Assembly (NCBI GenBank): GCA_044371545.1
Contig: JBILTM010000191.1
Coordinates: 1 to 9,747 of the forward strand
DNA length: 9,747 nt
Direction of reading: 5' to 3'
DNA from: UBA4615 sp044371545
Lineage (GTDB): Bacteria; Pseudomonadota; Gammaproteobacteria; Burkholderiales; Burkholderiaceae_E
In this document: piece after piece, positions 1 to 6,819 of the stretch
Layout: every line of letters starts with the position of its first letter
Position numbering within the stretch: the stretch's first letter is position 1
Translations under genes and position numbers: made by a program
The notes under the pieces: model-generated
The model's input: only the letters and a program-made list of their open reading frames with translations
Database searches by the model: none
What the model was told of the DNA's origin: nothing

Positions 1-11
1 GCTCCAGGCAC

Positions 12-24
12 GAGGAGACGAGAG
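12..24 (+). promoter_or_regulatory. Ribosome binding region of the dehydratase gene
   Basis: A purine-rich run precedes the ATG at 30. It holds GAGGAG at 12-17, which lies 12 nt from the start and is rather far for a Shine-Dalgarno site, and GAGAG at 20-24, which lies 5 nt away. Together they support initiation at 30. The promoter, if this gene has its own, lies outside the window. Confidence 0.5.
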
Positions 25-29
25 ACGAC

Positions 30-1820
30 ATGGGCGGCACCACTGCACCGAAGGGACTGCGCTCGCGCGCGTGGTTCAACAACCCCGACAACATGGGGAT
101 GACCGCGCTCTACCTCGAGCGCTACATGAACTTCGGCCTGTCGCTCGACGAGCTGAAGAACAGCGGCAAGCCGATCGTCGGCATCGGCCAGACCGGCAGC
201 GACCTGTCGCCGTGCAACCGCCACCACGTCGAACTCGCGCACCGGGTGCGCGACGGCATCCGCGATGCCGGCGGCATCCCGATGGAGTTCCCGGTCCACC
301 CGATCCAGGAGACCGGCAAGCGGCCGACCGCCGCGCTCGACCGCAACCTGCAGTACCTGTCGCTGGTCGAGGTGCTGTACGGCTACCCGATGGACGGCGT
401 GGTGCTGACCACCGGCTGCGACAAGACGACGCCGGCGATGCTGATGGGCGCGGCCACCGTCGACATCCCGTCGATCGTGCTGTCGGGCGGGCCGATGATC
501 AACGGCTACCACGCGGGCGGGCTGTCGGGCTCGGGCACGATCGTCTGGTTCGCGCGACAGGAACTCGCCGCGGGCCGCATCGACTACGACGGCTTCCTGA
601 AGATGGTCGCCTCGGGCGCGCCCTCGGCGGGCCACTGCAACACGATGGGCACGGCGCTGTCGATGAACAGCGTCGCCGAGGCGCTCGGCATGTCGCTGCC
701 GGGCTGCGCCGCGATCCCCGCGCCGCACCGCGACCGCTACGAGATGGCGTACTGGACGGGCCGGCGCATCGTAGAGATGATCCACGCCGACCTGCGGCCC
801 TCGAAGGTGATGACGCGCAAGGCCTTCGAGAATGCGATCGTCGCGGCGAGCGCGCTCGGCGCGTCGACCAACTGCCCGCCGCATGTCACCGCGATCGCGC
901 GGCACATGGGTGTGGAGCTCGACATCCGCGACTGGGACCGGATCGGCTACGCGATCCCGCTGCTGGTCAACCTGATGCCCGCGGGCGAGTACCTCGGCGA
1001 GGAGTTCTACCGCGCCGGCGGCGTACCCGCGGTGATGCACGAGCTGCTGCAGGCCGGCAAGCTGCACGCCGACGCGCTGACCGTGTCCGGCAAGACCGTC
1101 GGCGAGGTCTACGGGAACACGCCGGCCACCGACCGGCGCGTGATCCGCGAGTACGCCAAGCCGCTGCAGCCCGAATCGGGCTTCGCCGTGCTGTCCGGCA
1201 ACCTGTTCGATGCCGCGGTGATGAAGACCTCGGTGATCTCGCCCGAGTTCAGGAAGCGCTACCTCGAGAACCCGCAGGACCCAGGCGCGTTCGAGGGCCG
1301 CGCGATCGTCTTCGAAGGGCCCGAGGACTACCACGAGCGGATCAACGACCCGTCGCTCGCGATCGACGCCGACTGCATGCTCTTCATCCGCGGCACCGGC
1401 CCGATCGGCTATCCGGGCGCGGCCGAGGTGGTCAACATGCTGCCGCCGGACGCGCTGGTGAAGCAGGGCATCACGATGCTGCCCTGCATCGGCGACGGCC
1501 GGCAGTCGGGCACCTCGGCGAGTCCGTCGATCCTGAACGCGTCGCCCGAGTCGGCGGTCGGCGGTGGCCTCGCGCTGCTGAAGACCGGCGACCGCGTGCG
1601 CATCGACCTCGGCCGGCGCACCGCCGACATCCTGATCTCCGCCGACGAGTACGCGGCGCGCAAGGCCGCGTGGAAGGCGCCCGACCTCGAGAGCCAGACG
1701 CCGTGGCAGGAGCTGCAGCGCCGCCACGTCGGGCAGCTCTCGAGCGGCGCGTGCCTCGACTTCGCGGTCAAGTACCAGCGGATCTCGAGCTCCAAGGGCC
1801 TGCCGCGCGACAACCACTGA
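30..1820 (+). CDS. IlvD/Edd family dehydratase, probable pentonate (D-xylonate/L-arabonate) dehydratase
   Basis: This 596-residue protein belongs to the IlvD/Edd dehydratases, cytoplasmic Fe-S enzymes that remove water from a sugar acid or dihydroxy acid to give a 2-keto-3-deoxy acid. Visible residues fit the [2Fe-2S] pentonate dehydratase group. Probable cluster cysteines are C62 (SPCNRHH), C130 (TTGCDKTTP) and C203 (GHCNTMGTA). Probable Mg2+ ligands are E94, D131, K132 (carbamylated in relatives) and E466. The probable catalytic serine is S493 in DGRQSGTS. Spacing matches Rhizobium L-arabinonate dehydratase as I remember it (offset +3 in the N-terminal half, +13 near the end). The opening RSRAWFNNPDN, the segment AGHCNTMGTA and the ending LPRDNH recall Caulobacter XylD, whereas HPIQETGKRP recalls arabonate dehydratases. 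The substrate is therefore undecided within the pentonates. Length is typical. It is much less like IlvD or phosphogluconate dehydratase (Edd). A hydrolase gene follows after 7 nt and may be co-transcribed. Confidence 0.9.
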   Translation: MGGTTAPKGLRSRAWFNNPDNMGMTALYLERYMNFGLSLDELKNSGKPIVGIGQTGSDLSPCNRHHVELAHRVRDGIRDAGGIPMEFPVHPIQETGKRPTAALDRNLQYLSLVEVLYGYPMDGVVLTTGCDKTTPAMLMGAATVDIPSIVLSGGPMINGYHAGGLSGSGTIVWFARQELAAGRIDYDGFLKMVASGAPSAGHCNTMGTALSMNSVAEALGMSLPGCAAIPAPHRDRYEMAYWTGRRIVEMIHADLRPSKVMTRKAFENAIVAASALGASTNCPPHVTAIARHMGVELDIRDWDRIGYAIPLLVNLMPAGEYLGEEFYRAGGVPAVMHELLQAGKLHADALTVSGKTVGEVYGNTPATDRRVIREYAKPLQPESGFAVLSGNLFDAAVMKTSVISPEFRKRYLENPQDPGAFEGRAIVFEGPEDYHERINDPSLAIDADCMLFIRGTGPIGYPGAAEVVNMLPPDALVKQGITMLPCIGDGRQSGTSASPSILNASPESAVGGGLALLKTGDRVRIDLGRRTADILISADEYAARKAAWKAPDLESQTPWQELQRRHVGQLSSGACLDFAVKYQRISSSKGLPRDNH

Positions 1821-1827
1821 GCTCGAC

Positions 1828-2871
1828 ATGGATGTGCCGGCACGTCGGTGGCTCGCGTCGGTCGCTGCGGTGACCGCGTGGGCCGCGGCGGGCGGTGCGG
1901 CGGCGGCCGCCGACAGGGATGCAGGCGCCGGCTTCGTCGCACCCGGCCCGCAGGGGGTCGATGTGCGCGACGTCGACCTGGGCGACGCATCGAGGCCGTT
2001 GCCGGTGCGCCTGCGGGTCCCGCAACCCTGTACCGCCGACGCGCCCCGACCGCTGGTGCTGTTCTCGCACGGGCTCGGTGGCTCGCTCGAAGGGGGGCGT
2101 CGCTGGGGCGAGCACTGGGCGAGCCACGGCTTCGTGGTGGCGCATCTCCAGCATCCGGGCAGCGACGAGTCGCTGTGGCGGGGCCAGCCGGGCGGATTCG
2201 CGAACCTTCGCAACCTGCGGGTCGGCATGACCGCCGAACAGGCGCTGCGTCGGGTCGAGGACGTCCGGCGCGCGCTCGACGCACTCGATCCACGGCGTGG
2301 GATCGGCCCGGCGTGCGTCGACCTCGCACGCGTGGGCATGTCGGGGCATTCGTTCGGTGCGCAGACCACGCAGGCGGTCGCCGGCCAGTCGTTGCTGTCG
2401 TTCCCCGCACCCGCGGGCCAGGCGGGCCTCGTCGCCACGGTCGGTCCGCTGCGCGAGCCGCGGGTGCGCGCGGCGATCGCGTTCAGTCCGGCGGCCCGTG
2501 ACGACAGCGAGGCCGCCCGGTCGACGCTCGCGACGATCGCCGTGCCGATGCTGACGGTGACCGGATCGCGCGACGACGGCGCGGCCTTGACCGGCGTGAC
2601 CCCCGAACTGCGCCGCCGCGTCTTCGAGGCGCTGCCGCCCGGTCAGAGCTACCTGCTGTGGTTCGAGTCGGCCGACCACATGGTCTTCAACGGTGGCCCG
2701 CCACGCCCCCGATCAGGCGCGCTCGACGTCCATGTGCAGCGCGTCGCCGCCGCCGTCGGGCTGGCGTTCTGGAAGGCGACGCTCGAAGCGGATCCGGTGT
2801 CCGCGCGCTGGCTCGCCGAGGGCGGGCCGAAGACCCTGCTGCAGGCCGGGGACGAGTGGGCGACGCGCTGA
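1828..2871 (+). CDS. Exported alpha/beta hydrolase, predicted dienelactone hydrolase-like
   Basis: This 347-residue serine hydrolase of the alpha/beta fold probably acts in the periplasm. Residues 1-28 look like a Sec signal peptide: arginines at 6-7, an Ala-rich hydrophobic stretch and a possible cleavage after AAAAA before D29. The mature part shows an oxyanion-type turn SHGLGGS (80-86), a nucleophile elbow GHSFG (173-177, S175), a likely acid at D249 or D250 (TGSRDDG) and a likely catalytic histidine H284 (ADHMVF). The region around VLFSHGLGG and LQHPGSDES resembles the 'predicted dienelactone hydrolase' group (COG4188), whose substrates are mostly unknown; an ester or lactone is the safe guess. 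The start at 1828 is chosen because it gives a full signal peptide and sits 7 nt after the dehydratase stop; no strong Shine-Dalgarno is visible, so translational coupling is possible. It faces mak tail to tail, 15 nt apart. A role tied to the upstream dehydratase is only an inference. Confidence 0.85.
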   Translation: MDVPARRWLASVAAVTAWAAAGGAAAAADRDAGAGFVAPGPQGVDVRDVDLGDASRPLPVRLRVPQPCTADAPRPLVLFSHGLGGSLEGGRRWGEHWASHGFVVAHLQHPGSDESLWRGQPGGFANLRNLRVGMTAEQALRRVEDVRRALDALDPRRGIGPACVDLARVGMSGHSFGAQTTQAVAGQSLLSFPAPAGQAGLVATVGPLREPRVRAAIAFSPAARDDSEAARSTLATIAVPMLTVTGSRDDGAALTGVTPELRRRVFEALPPGQSYLLWFESADHMVFNGGPPRPRSGALDVHVQRVAAAVGLAFWKATLEADPVSARWLAEGGPKTLLQAGDEWATR

Positions 2872-2886
2872 GCGGCGACGCTCGCC

Positions 2887-3801
2887 TCAACCGACGATCG
2901 ACTCGTTCCACAGCCACGCTGCGCCGCGCACCCCCGACGAGTCGCCGTGCGCGCTGCGCACGATGCGCGTGCGCAGCTCGTCGGAGAACACCCGCGGCGC
3001 GAGCCGCGTCGGCACCTCGCGCACCGCGGCGTCGACGTTCGACAGCCCGCCGCCGAGCACGACGACGTCGGGGTCGAGCACGTCGATCACCATCGCGAGG
3101 CCGCGCGCGAGCCGGTCGAGCCAGCGCCCGAGGCTCGCGGCGCAGCCGGCGTCGCCGTCGGCCGCGCGGCGCGCGATCGCCTCGGGGTCGAGTGCCTCGC
3201 CGGTCGCGCGGCGGTGGTCGGCGGCGAGCGCCGGGCCCGACAGCCACGCTTCGATGCAGCCGTTGCGGCCGCACCAGCAGCGCGGCCCGGGCCGCTCGTC
3301 GTCGCGCGGCGCGGGCAGCGGCACGTGGCCCCACTCGCCGGCGATGCCGTTCGCGCCGAGGAGCGCGCGGCCGTCGATCGCGATGCCCGCGCCGACCCCG
3401 GTGCCGAGGATCGCCGCGAAGACCACGTGCGCACCGGCCGCCGCGCCGTCGACCGCCTCGGACACCGCGAGGCAGTTGGCGTCGTTCTGCACGCGGACCT
3501 CGCGTCCGAGCGCGCGCCCGAGGTCATCGCGCAGCGCGCGGCCGTTGAGCCAGGTCGAGTTCGCGTTCTTCACGCGCCCGGTCAGCGCCGAGATCGTGCC
3601 GGGGATGCCGACGCCGACCGTCCCGTGCGCGCCGAGCTCGCGTTCGGCGTCGGCGACGAGCGTGGCGATCGCGGCCACCGTCGCGTCGTAGTCGCCGCGT
3701 GGCGTGGGCACGCGCCGGCGCAGCCGCGGCGCGCCCGTGCCGTCGAGCGCGGCGATCTCGATCTTCGTGCCGCCGAGGTCGACGCCGAGGCGCGGCCTCA
3801 C
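2887..3801 (-). CDS. mak: ROK-family fructokinase (Mak-like)
   Basis: This cytoplasmic sugar kinase phosphorylates a hexose, most likely fructose, with ATP. With the GTG start at 3801 it has 304 residues, the usual ROK length. The start is chosen because VRPRLGVDLGGTK puts the phosphate loop (DLGGTK, 8-13) where E. coli Mak has it, and because GGAG (3808-3811 on the complement) lies about 5 nt upstream. The reading frame stays open upstream to 3897, but that part is low-complexity and Ala/Pro/Arg-rich. Other motifs are the catalytic Asp in NDAN (D107), the ROK glycine region ILGTGVGAGI (131-140), GEWGH with probable zinc ligand H159, the zinc loop CWCGRNGC (C175, C177, C182) and the adenosine motif VVLGGGLSN (247-255). 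Segments VKNANSTWLNG (78-88), NCLAVSEAVDGAAAGA and HGDSSGVRGAAWLW (285-298) are close to E. coli Mak as I recall it, which favours fructokinase over glucokinase or N-acetylglucosamine kinase. It appears to be a single-gene unit between plus-strand genes. Confidence 0.92.
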   Translation of the reverse strand: MRPRLGVDLGGTKIEIAALDGTGAPRLRRRVPTPRGDYDATVAAIATLVADAERELGAHGTVGVGIPGTISALTGRVKNANSTWLNGRALRDDLGRALGREVRVQNDANCLAVSEAVDGAAAGAHVVFAAILGTGVGAGIAIDGRALLGANGIAGEWGHVPLPAPRDDERPGPRCWCGRNGCIEAWLSGPALAADHRRATGEALDPEAIARRAADGDAGCAASLGRWLDRLARGLAMVIDVLDPDVVVLGGGLSNVDAAVREVPTRLAPRVFSDELRTRIVRSAHGDSSGVRGAAWLWNESIVG

Positions 3802-3899
3802 CGGCGCTCCGGTTGCGGGGGCGGGCGCATCCGGTGATGATGCCCGATGCGGTGCCGCTCGCGCGAGCGCCGCGCATCGCCTCCCCCCGGGACGCACCC
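3802..3899. promoter_or_regulatory. Divergent intergenic region between mak and the membrane-protein gene
   Basis: These 98 bases separate the mak start (3801, minus strand) from the ATG at 3900 (plus strand) and should hold promoters for both genes. I see the mak Shine-Dalgarno (GGAG on the complement at 3808-3811) but no convincing -35/-10 pair in either direction. In-frame ATGs at 3837 and 3840 are alternative starts for the rightward gene, so part of the region may be coding. Confidence 0.4.
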
Positions 3900-4298
3900 A
3901 TGGGTACGATCGAAGGCATCCGCAAGCACGGCTTTCGCAAGTGGTACGAGCGGCAGCTGATCGAGAGCCACGCGTGGCTGGTCACGCTGCTGCTCGCGGT
4001 GTTGACGATGGCCGCGGGCCTCGAGGCGCTGTCGTTCCGCGACGGGCCGGTCGAGGTGCTGTTCGACGCGATGGTCGTGGTGGGCGGCGCCGCGCTGTCG
4101 TGGATCGCGTGGCGCCGTTACGCGTCGACCATGCTCGTCGCCGAGCACGTCGGGCGGCAGGCGGTGTGCCCGCGCTGCGAGCGCTATGGTTTCCGCGCGC
4201 TGCCGCCCGCCGAGGACGGCGCGCACGGGACGCCGATGCGGCTCGTCGCGGCCTGCGCGCGCTGCGGGCATCGCTGGCCGATCGACCCGGCCCTGTGA
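3900..4298 (+). CDS. Small conserved membrane protein with two CxxC pairs, function unknown
   Basis: This 132-residue protein has a basic, amphipathic N-terminus (GIRKHGFRKWYERQ, 6-19), two probable transmembrane helices (about 24-40 and 52-71), and a hydrophilic C-terminal part with C90-P-R-C93 and C119-A-R-C122. The cysteine pairs look like a zinc ribbon or rubredoxin-like knuckle beside the membrane, although a redox role is possible. The N-terminal block resembles, from memory, a conserved uncharacterised protein of Burkholderiales; I know no function for it. I chose ATG 3900 because the recalled family begins there (MGTIEGIRKHG). Upstream in-frame ATGs at 3837/3840 would add about 20 low-complexity residues. 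No good Shine-Dalgarno precedes 3900. It is divergent from mak and followed by the liv promoter, so it is probably its own unit. The coding call is well supported by the membrane pattern and paired cysteines, but function is open. Confidence 0.75.
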   Translation: MGTIEGIRKHGFRKWYERQLIESHAWLVTLLLAVLTMAAGLEALSFRDGPVEVLFDAMVVVGGAALSWIAWRRYASTMLVAEHVGRQAVCPRCERYGFRALPPAEDGAHGTPMRLVAACARCGHRWPIDPAL

Positions 4299-4313
4299 GG
4301 CCGCGCCGATCGG

Positions 4314-4331
4314 TCCCGCCCTCGCGCGGGA
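4314..4331 (+). terminator. Possible weak terminator hairpin after the membrane-protein gene
   Basis: A perfect 6-bp inverted repeat, TCCCGC (4314-4319) and GCGGGA (4326-4331) with a 6-nt loop, lies 16 nt after the stop codon. Two G-T pairs could lengthen the stem. Only a short mixed TTCC follows, with no real T-run, so intrinsic termination is doubtful. Confidence 0.25.
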
Positions 4332-4354
4332 TTCCGCCTCTAAGGGAGGGGTGC

Positions 4355-4384
4355 TTGCCATGCGGGGCCGTTCCCGCTTATAAG
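4355..4384 (+). promoter_or_regulatory. Probable sigma70-type promoter of the liv operon
   Basis: TTGCCA (4355-4360) and TATAAG (4379-4384) are separated by 18 nt. Each hexamer matches the sigma70 consensus at five of six positions, and they form the only AT-rich island in an otherwise GC-rich intergenic region. Transcription would begin near 4391, leaving a leader of about 50 nt before livG. The -10 lies inside a perfect 10-bp palindrome, GCTTATAAGC (4376-4385). The spacer also holds a short inverted repeat (GCGGG 4362-4366, CCCGC 4373-4377). Either could be a repressor site, but that is inference. Confidence 0.65.
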
Positions 4385-4441
4385 CTAGCCCTTCCTTCGG
4401 AGTCTGCCGAGACAGGCGGGCCCGCACGTGGACGGGGACAG

Positions 4442-5222
4442 ATGACGACAGGCGGGGACGACGCACTGCTCAGCGTGCGCGGGGTGACCGTGAAGTTCGG
4501 AGGCATCGTCGCGCTCGACGCGGTGACCTTCGACGTGCCGCGAGGCGGCGTGTGCGGGCTCATCGGACCGAACGGCGCGGGAAAGACGACGCTGTTCAAC
4601 TGCCTCAGCCGGCTCTACCAGTACCAGGAGGGGGACATCCTGTACGAGGGCCGGTCGATCACGCGCACGCCGGTGCACGAGATGGCGCGCCTGGGCATCG
4701 GCCGCACCTTCCAGAACCTCGCGATGTTCCGCACGCTCTCGGTCGAGAGCAACGTGATGATCGGCGCGCACAGCCGCTCGAAGGCGGGCTTCGCCGCGAG
4801 CGCGCTCGGCCTCGGTGCGGTCGACGTCGAGGAGGTCGCGCTGCGCGAGCGCGCGGCGAAGATCATGGACTACCTGAAGCTCGCGCCGCACAAGGACAGG
4901 CTGGTCGCCGACCTGCCGTTCGGCATCCAGAAGCGCGTCGAGCTCGGCCGTGCGCTCGCTGCCGACCCGAAGCTGCTGCTGCTCGACGAGCCGGCGGCGG
5001 GCCTCAACCACGAGGAGCTGCACTCGCTGGGCGAGCTGATCAAGGACATCCGCGACCGGCTCGGCATCACGGTGCTGCTGGTCGAGCACCACATGAGCCT
5101 GGTGATGAGCGTGTCCGACAAGGTCGTCGCGCTGAACTTCGGCCGACGCATCGCCGAGGGCACGCCCGCCGAGATCCAGCGGCACCCCGACGTCATCGCG
5201 GCCTACCTCGGAGCCCCGGCCG

Positions 5223-5230
<8 letters not shown>
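4442..5230 (+). CDS. livG: Branched-chain/hydrophobic amino acid-type ABC transporter ATP-binding protein LivG
   Basis: This 262-residue nucleotide-binding subunit drives uptake by ATP hydrolysis on the cytoplasmic face of the LivHM channel. Motifs in order are Walker A GPNGAGKTT (42-50), the Q-loop in RTFQN (Q91), the signature region LPFGIQKRVELGRA (158-171), Walker B KLLLLDEP (177-184, catalytic E183) and the switch histidine in LVEHHM (H216). The RTFQN segment and a long insert after the Q-loop (about 105-135) are typical of LivG rather than LivF. The signature reads LPFGI instead of the usual LS-Y/G-GQ. Similar LPYG forms occur, as I recall, in related proteobacterial transporters, so this is probably a subfamily trait and not damage. 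The ATG at 4442 follows GGGG (4435-4438). The 3' end overlaps livF by 8 nt, which suggests coupled translation. The real substrate could be an amino acid or another carboxylate. Confidence 0.93.
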
Positions 5231-5936
<706 letters not shown>

Positions 5937-5946
5937 GACCGACACG

Positions 5947-6819
5947 ATGGAAGGCTTCCTCCACCAGGTATTCGCCGGCATCGCCACCGGGGGCATCTAC
6001 GCCTCGGTCGCGCTCGCGCTGGTGATGATCTACCAGTCGACCCACCACATCAATTTCGCCCAGGGCGAGATGGCGATGTTCAGCACCTTCATCGCCTGGT
6101 GGCTGATCCAGAAGGGCATTCCCTACTGGGGCGCGTTCTTCCTCACGGTGGCGTTCTCGTTCGCCGCGGGCCTGGTGATCCAGCGCACGATCCTCAAGCC
6201 GGTCGAGAAGGCGCCGGTGCTGACCAACGTGATCGTGTTCATCGGCCTGCTGGTGATCTTCAACTCGGTCGCCGGCTGGATCTTCGACCACACCGTCAAG
6301 CCCTTCCCGACGCCGTTCCCGAAGGGCTCGTTCATCGAGAGCAAGTACTTCAGCGCGCACGAGATCGGGACCATCGTCGTGATGCTGTGCGTGCTGGCGG
6401 TGCTGTTCGCGTTCCTGCGCTACACGCCGGTCGGGCTCGCGATGCGCGCGGCCGCGCAGAACCCCGAGTCGGCGCGGCTGGTGGGCATCCGGGTCTCGTG
6501 GATGCTGGGCATCGGCTGGGGCCTGGCCGCGGCGATCGGTGCCGTCGCCGGGATGATGATCGCGCCGGTGGTGTTCCTCGAGCCGAACATGTTCTCGGGG
6601 ATCCTGCTCTACGGGTTCGCGGCCGCGCTGCTCGGCGGCATCGACAATCCCTGGGGTGCGGTGATCGGCGGCTTCATCGTCGGCGTGCTCGAGAACATCC
6701 TCGGCGCCTACGTGATCGGCACCGAGCTCAAGCTGTCGGTCGCGCTGGTGCTGATCGTCGTGACGCTGACCCTCAAGCCGAACGGCCTGTTCGGCAAGGC
6801 CGTGGTGACCCGGGTATGA
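5947..6819 (+). CDS. livH: Branched-chain/hydrophobic amino acid-type ABC transporter permease LivH
   Basis: This 290-residue inner-membrane permease would form half of the translocation channel with LivM. It is strongly hydrophobic, with about eight helices (roughly 9-30, 45-56, 62-82, 91-113, 140-160, 186-210, 218-257, 262-278). Family marks are GGIYASVALALVMIYQ near the N-terminus, HHINFAQGEMAM (33-44), the cytoplasmic coupling loop GLAMRAAAQNPESARLVGI (163-181), which contacts the ATPases, and LLGGIDNPWGAVIGG (228-242). Length is normal for LivH. The start at 5947 lies 10 nt after livF with no clear Shine-Dalgarno. The stop overlaps the livM start as ATGA (6816-6819). Confidence 0.95.
   Translation: MEGFLHQVFAGIATGGIYASVALALVMIYQSTHHINFAQGEMAMFSTFIAWWLIQKGIPYWGAFFLTVAFSFAAGLVIQRTILKPVEKAPVLTNVIVFIGLLVIFNSVAGWIFDHTVKPFPTPFPKGSFIESKYFSAHEIGTIVVMLCVLAVLFAFLRYTPVGLAMRAAAQNPESARLVGIRVSWMLGIGWGLAAAIGAVAGMMIAPVVFLEPNMFSGILLYGFAAALLGGIDNPWGAVIGGFIVGVLENILGAYVIGTELKLSVALVLIVVTLTLKPNGLFGKAVVTRV

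Noticed and set aside
1768..2679. Open frame on the minus strand (303 codons) opposite the hydrolase
   Set aside because: Arg-rich shadow with no motif. The plus strand has a signal peptide, GHSFG nucleophile elbow and catalytic histidine in order.
2658..3837. Several plus-strand open frames across the mak region
   Set aside because: Arg/Ala/Ser-rich translations with no domain, whereas the minus strand reads a complete ROK kinase with DLGGTK, NDAN and the zinc loop.
3802..3897. N-terminal extension of mak to an ATG at 3897
   Set aside because: The added 32 residues are low-complexity and absent from the Mak family. The GTG at 3801 has GGAG at a good distance and gives the expected N-terminus.
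4314..4331. Riboswitch or attenuator in the livG leader
   Set aside because: The small hairpin lies upstream of the predicted promoter, so it would not be in the livG transcript. The remaining leader of about 50 nt shows no recognised structured element or leader peptide with repeated Leu/Ile/Val codons.
3704..4441. Upstream extension of the livG frame by 246 codons
   Set aside because: The extension overlaps mak and the small membrane-protein gene, has no domain, and would run through the liv promoter. The ATG at 4442 gives a normal LivG N-terminus.
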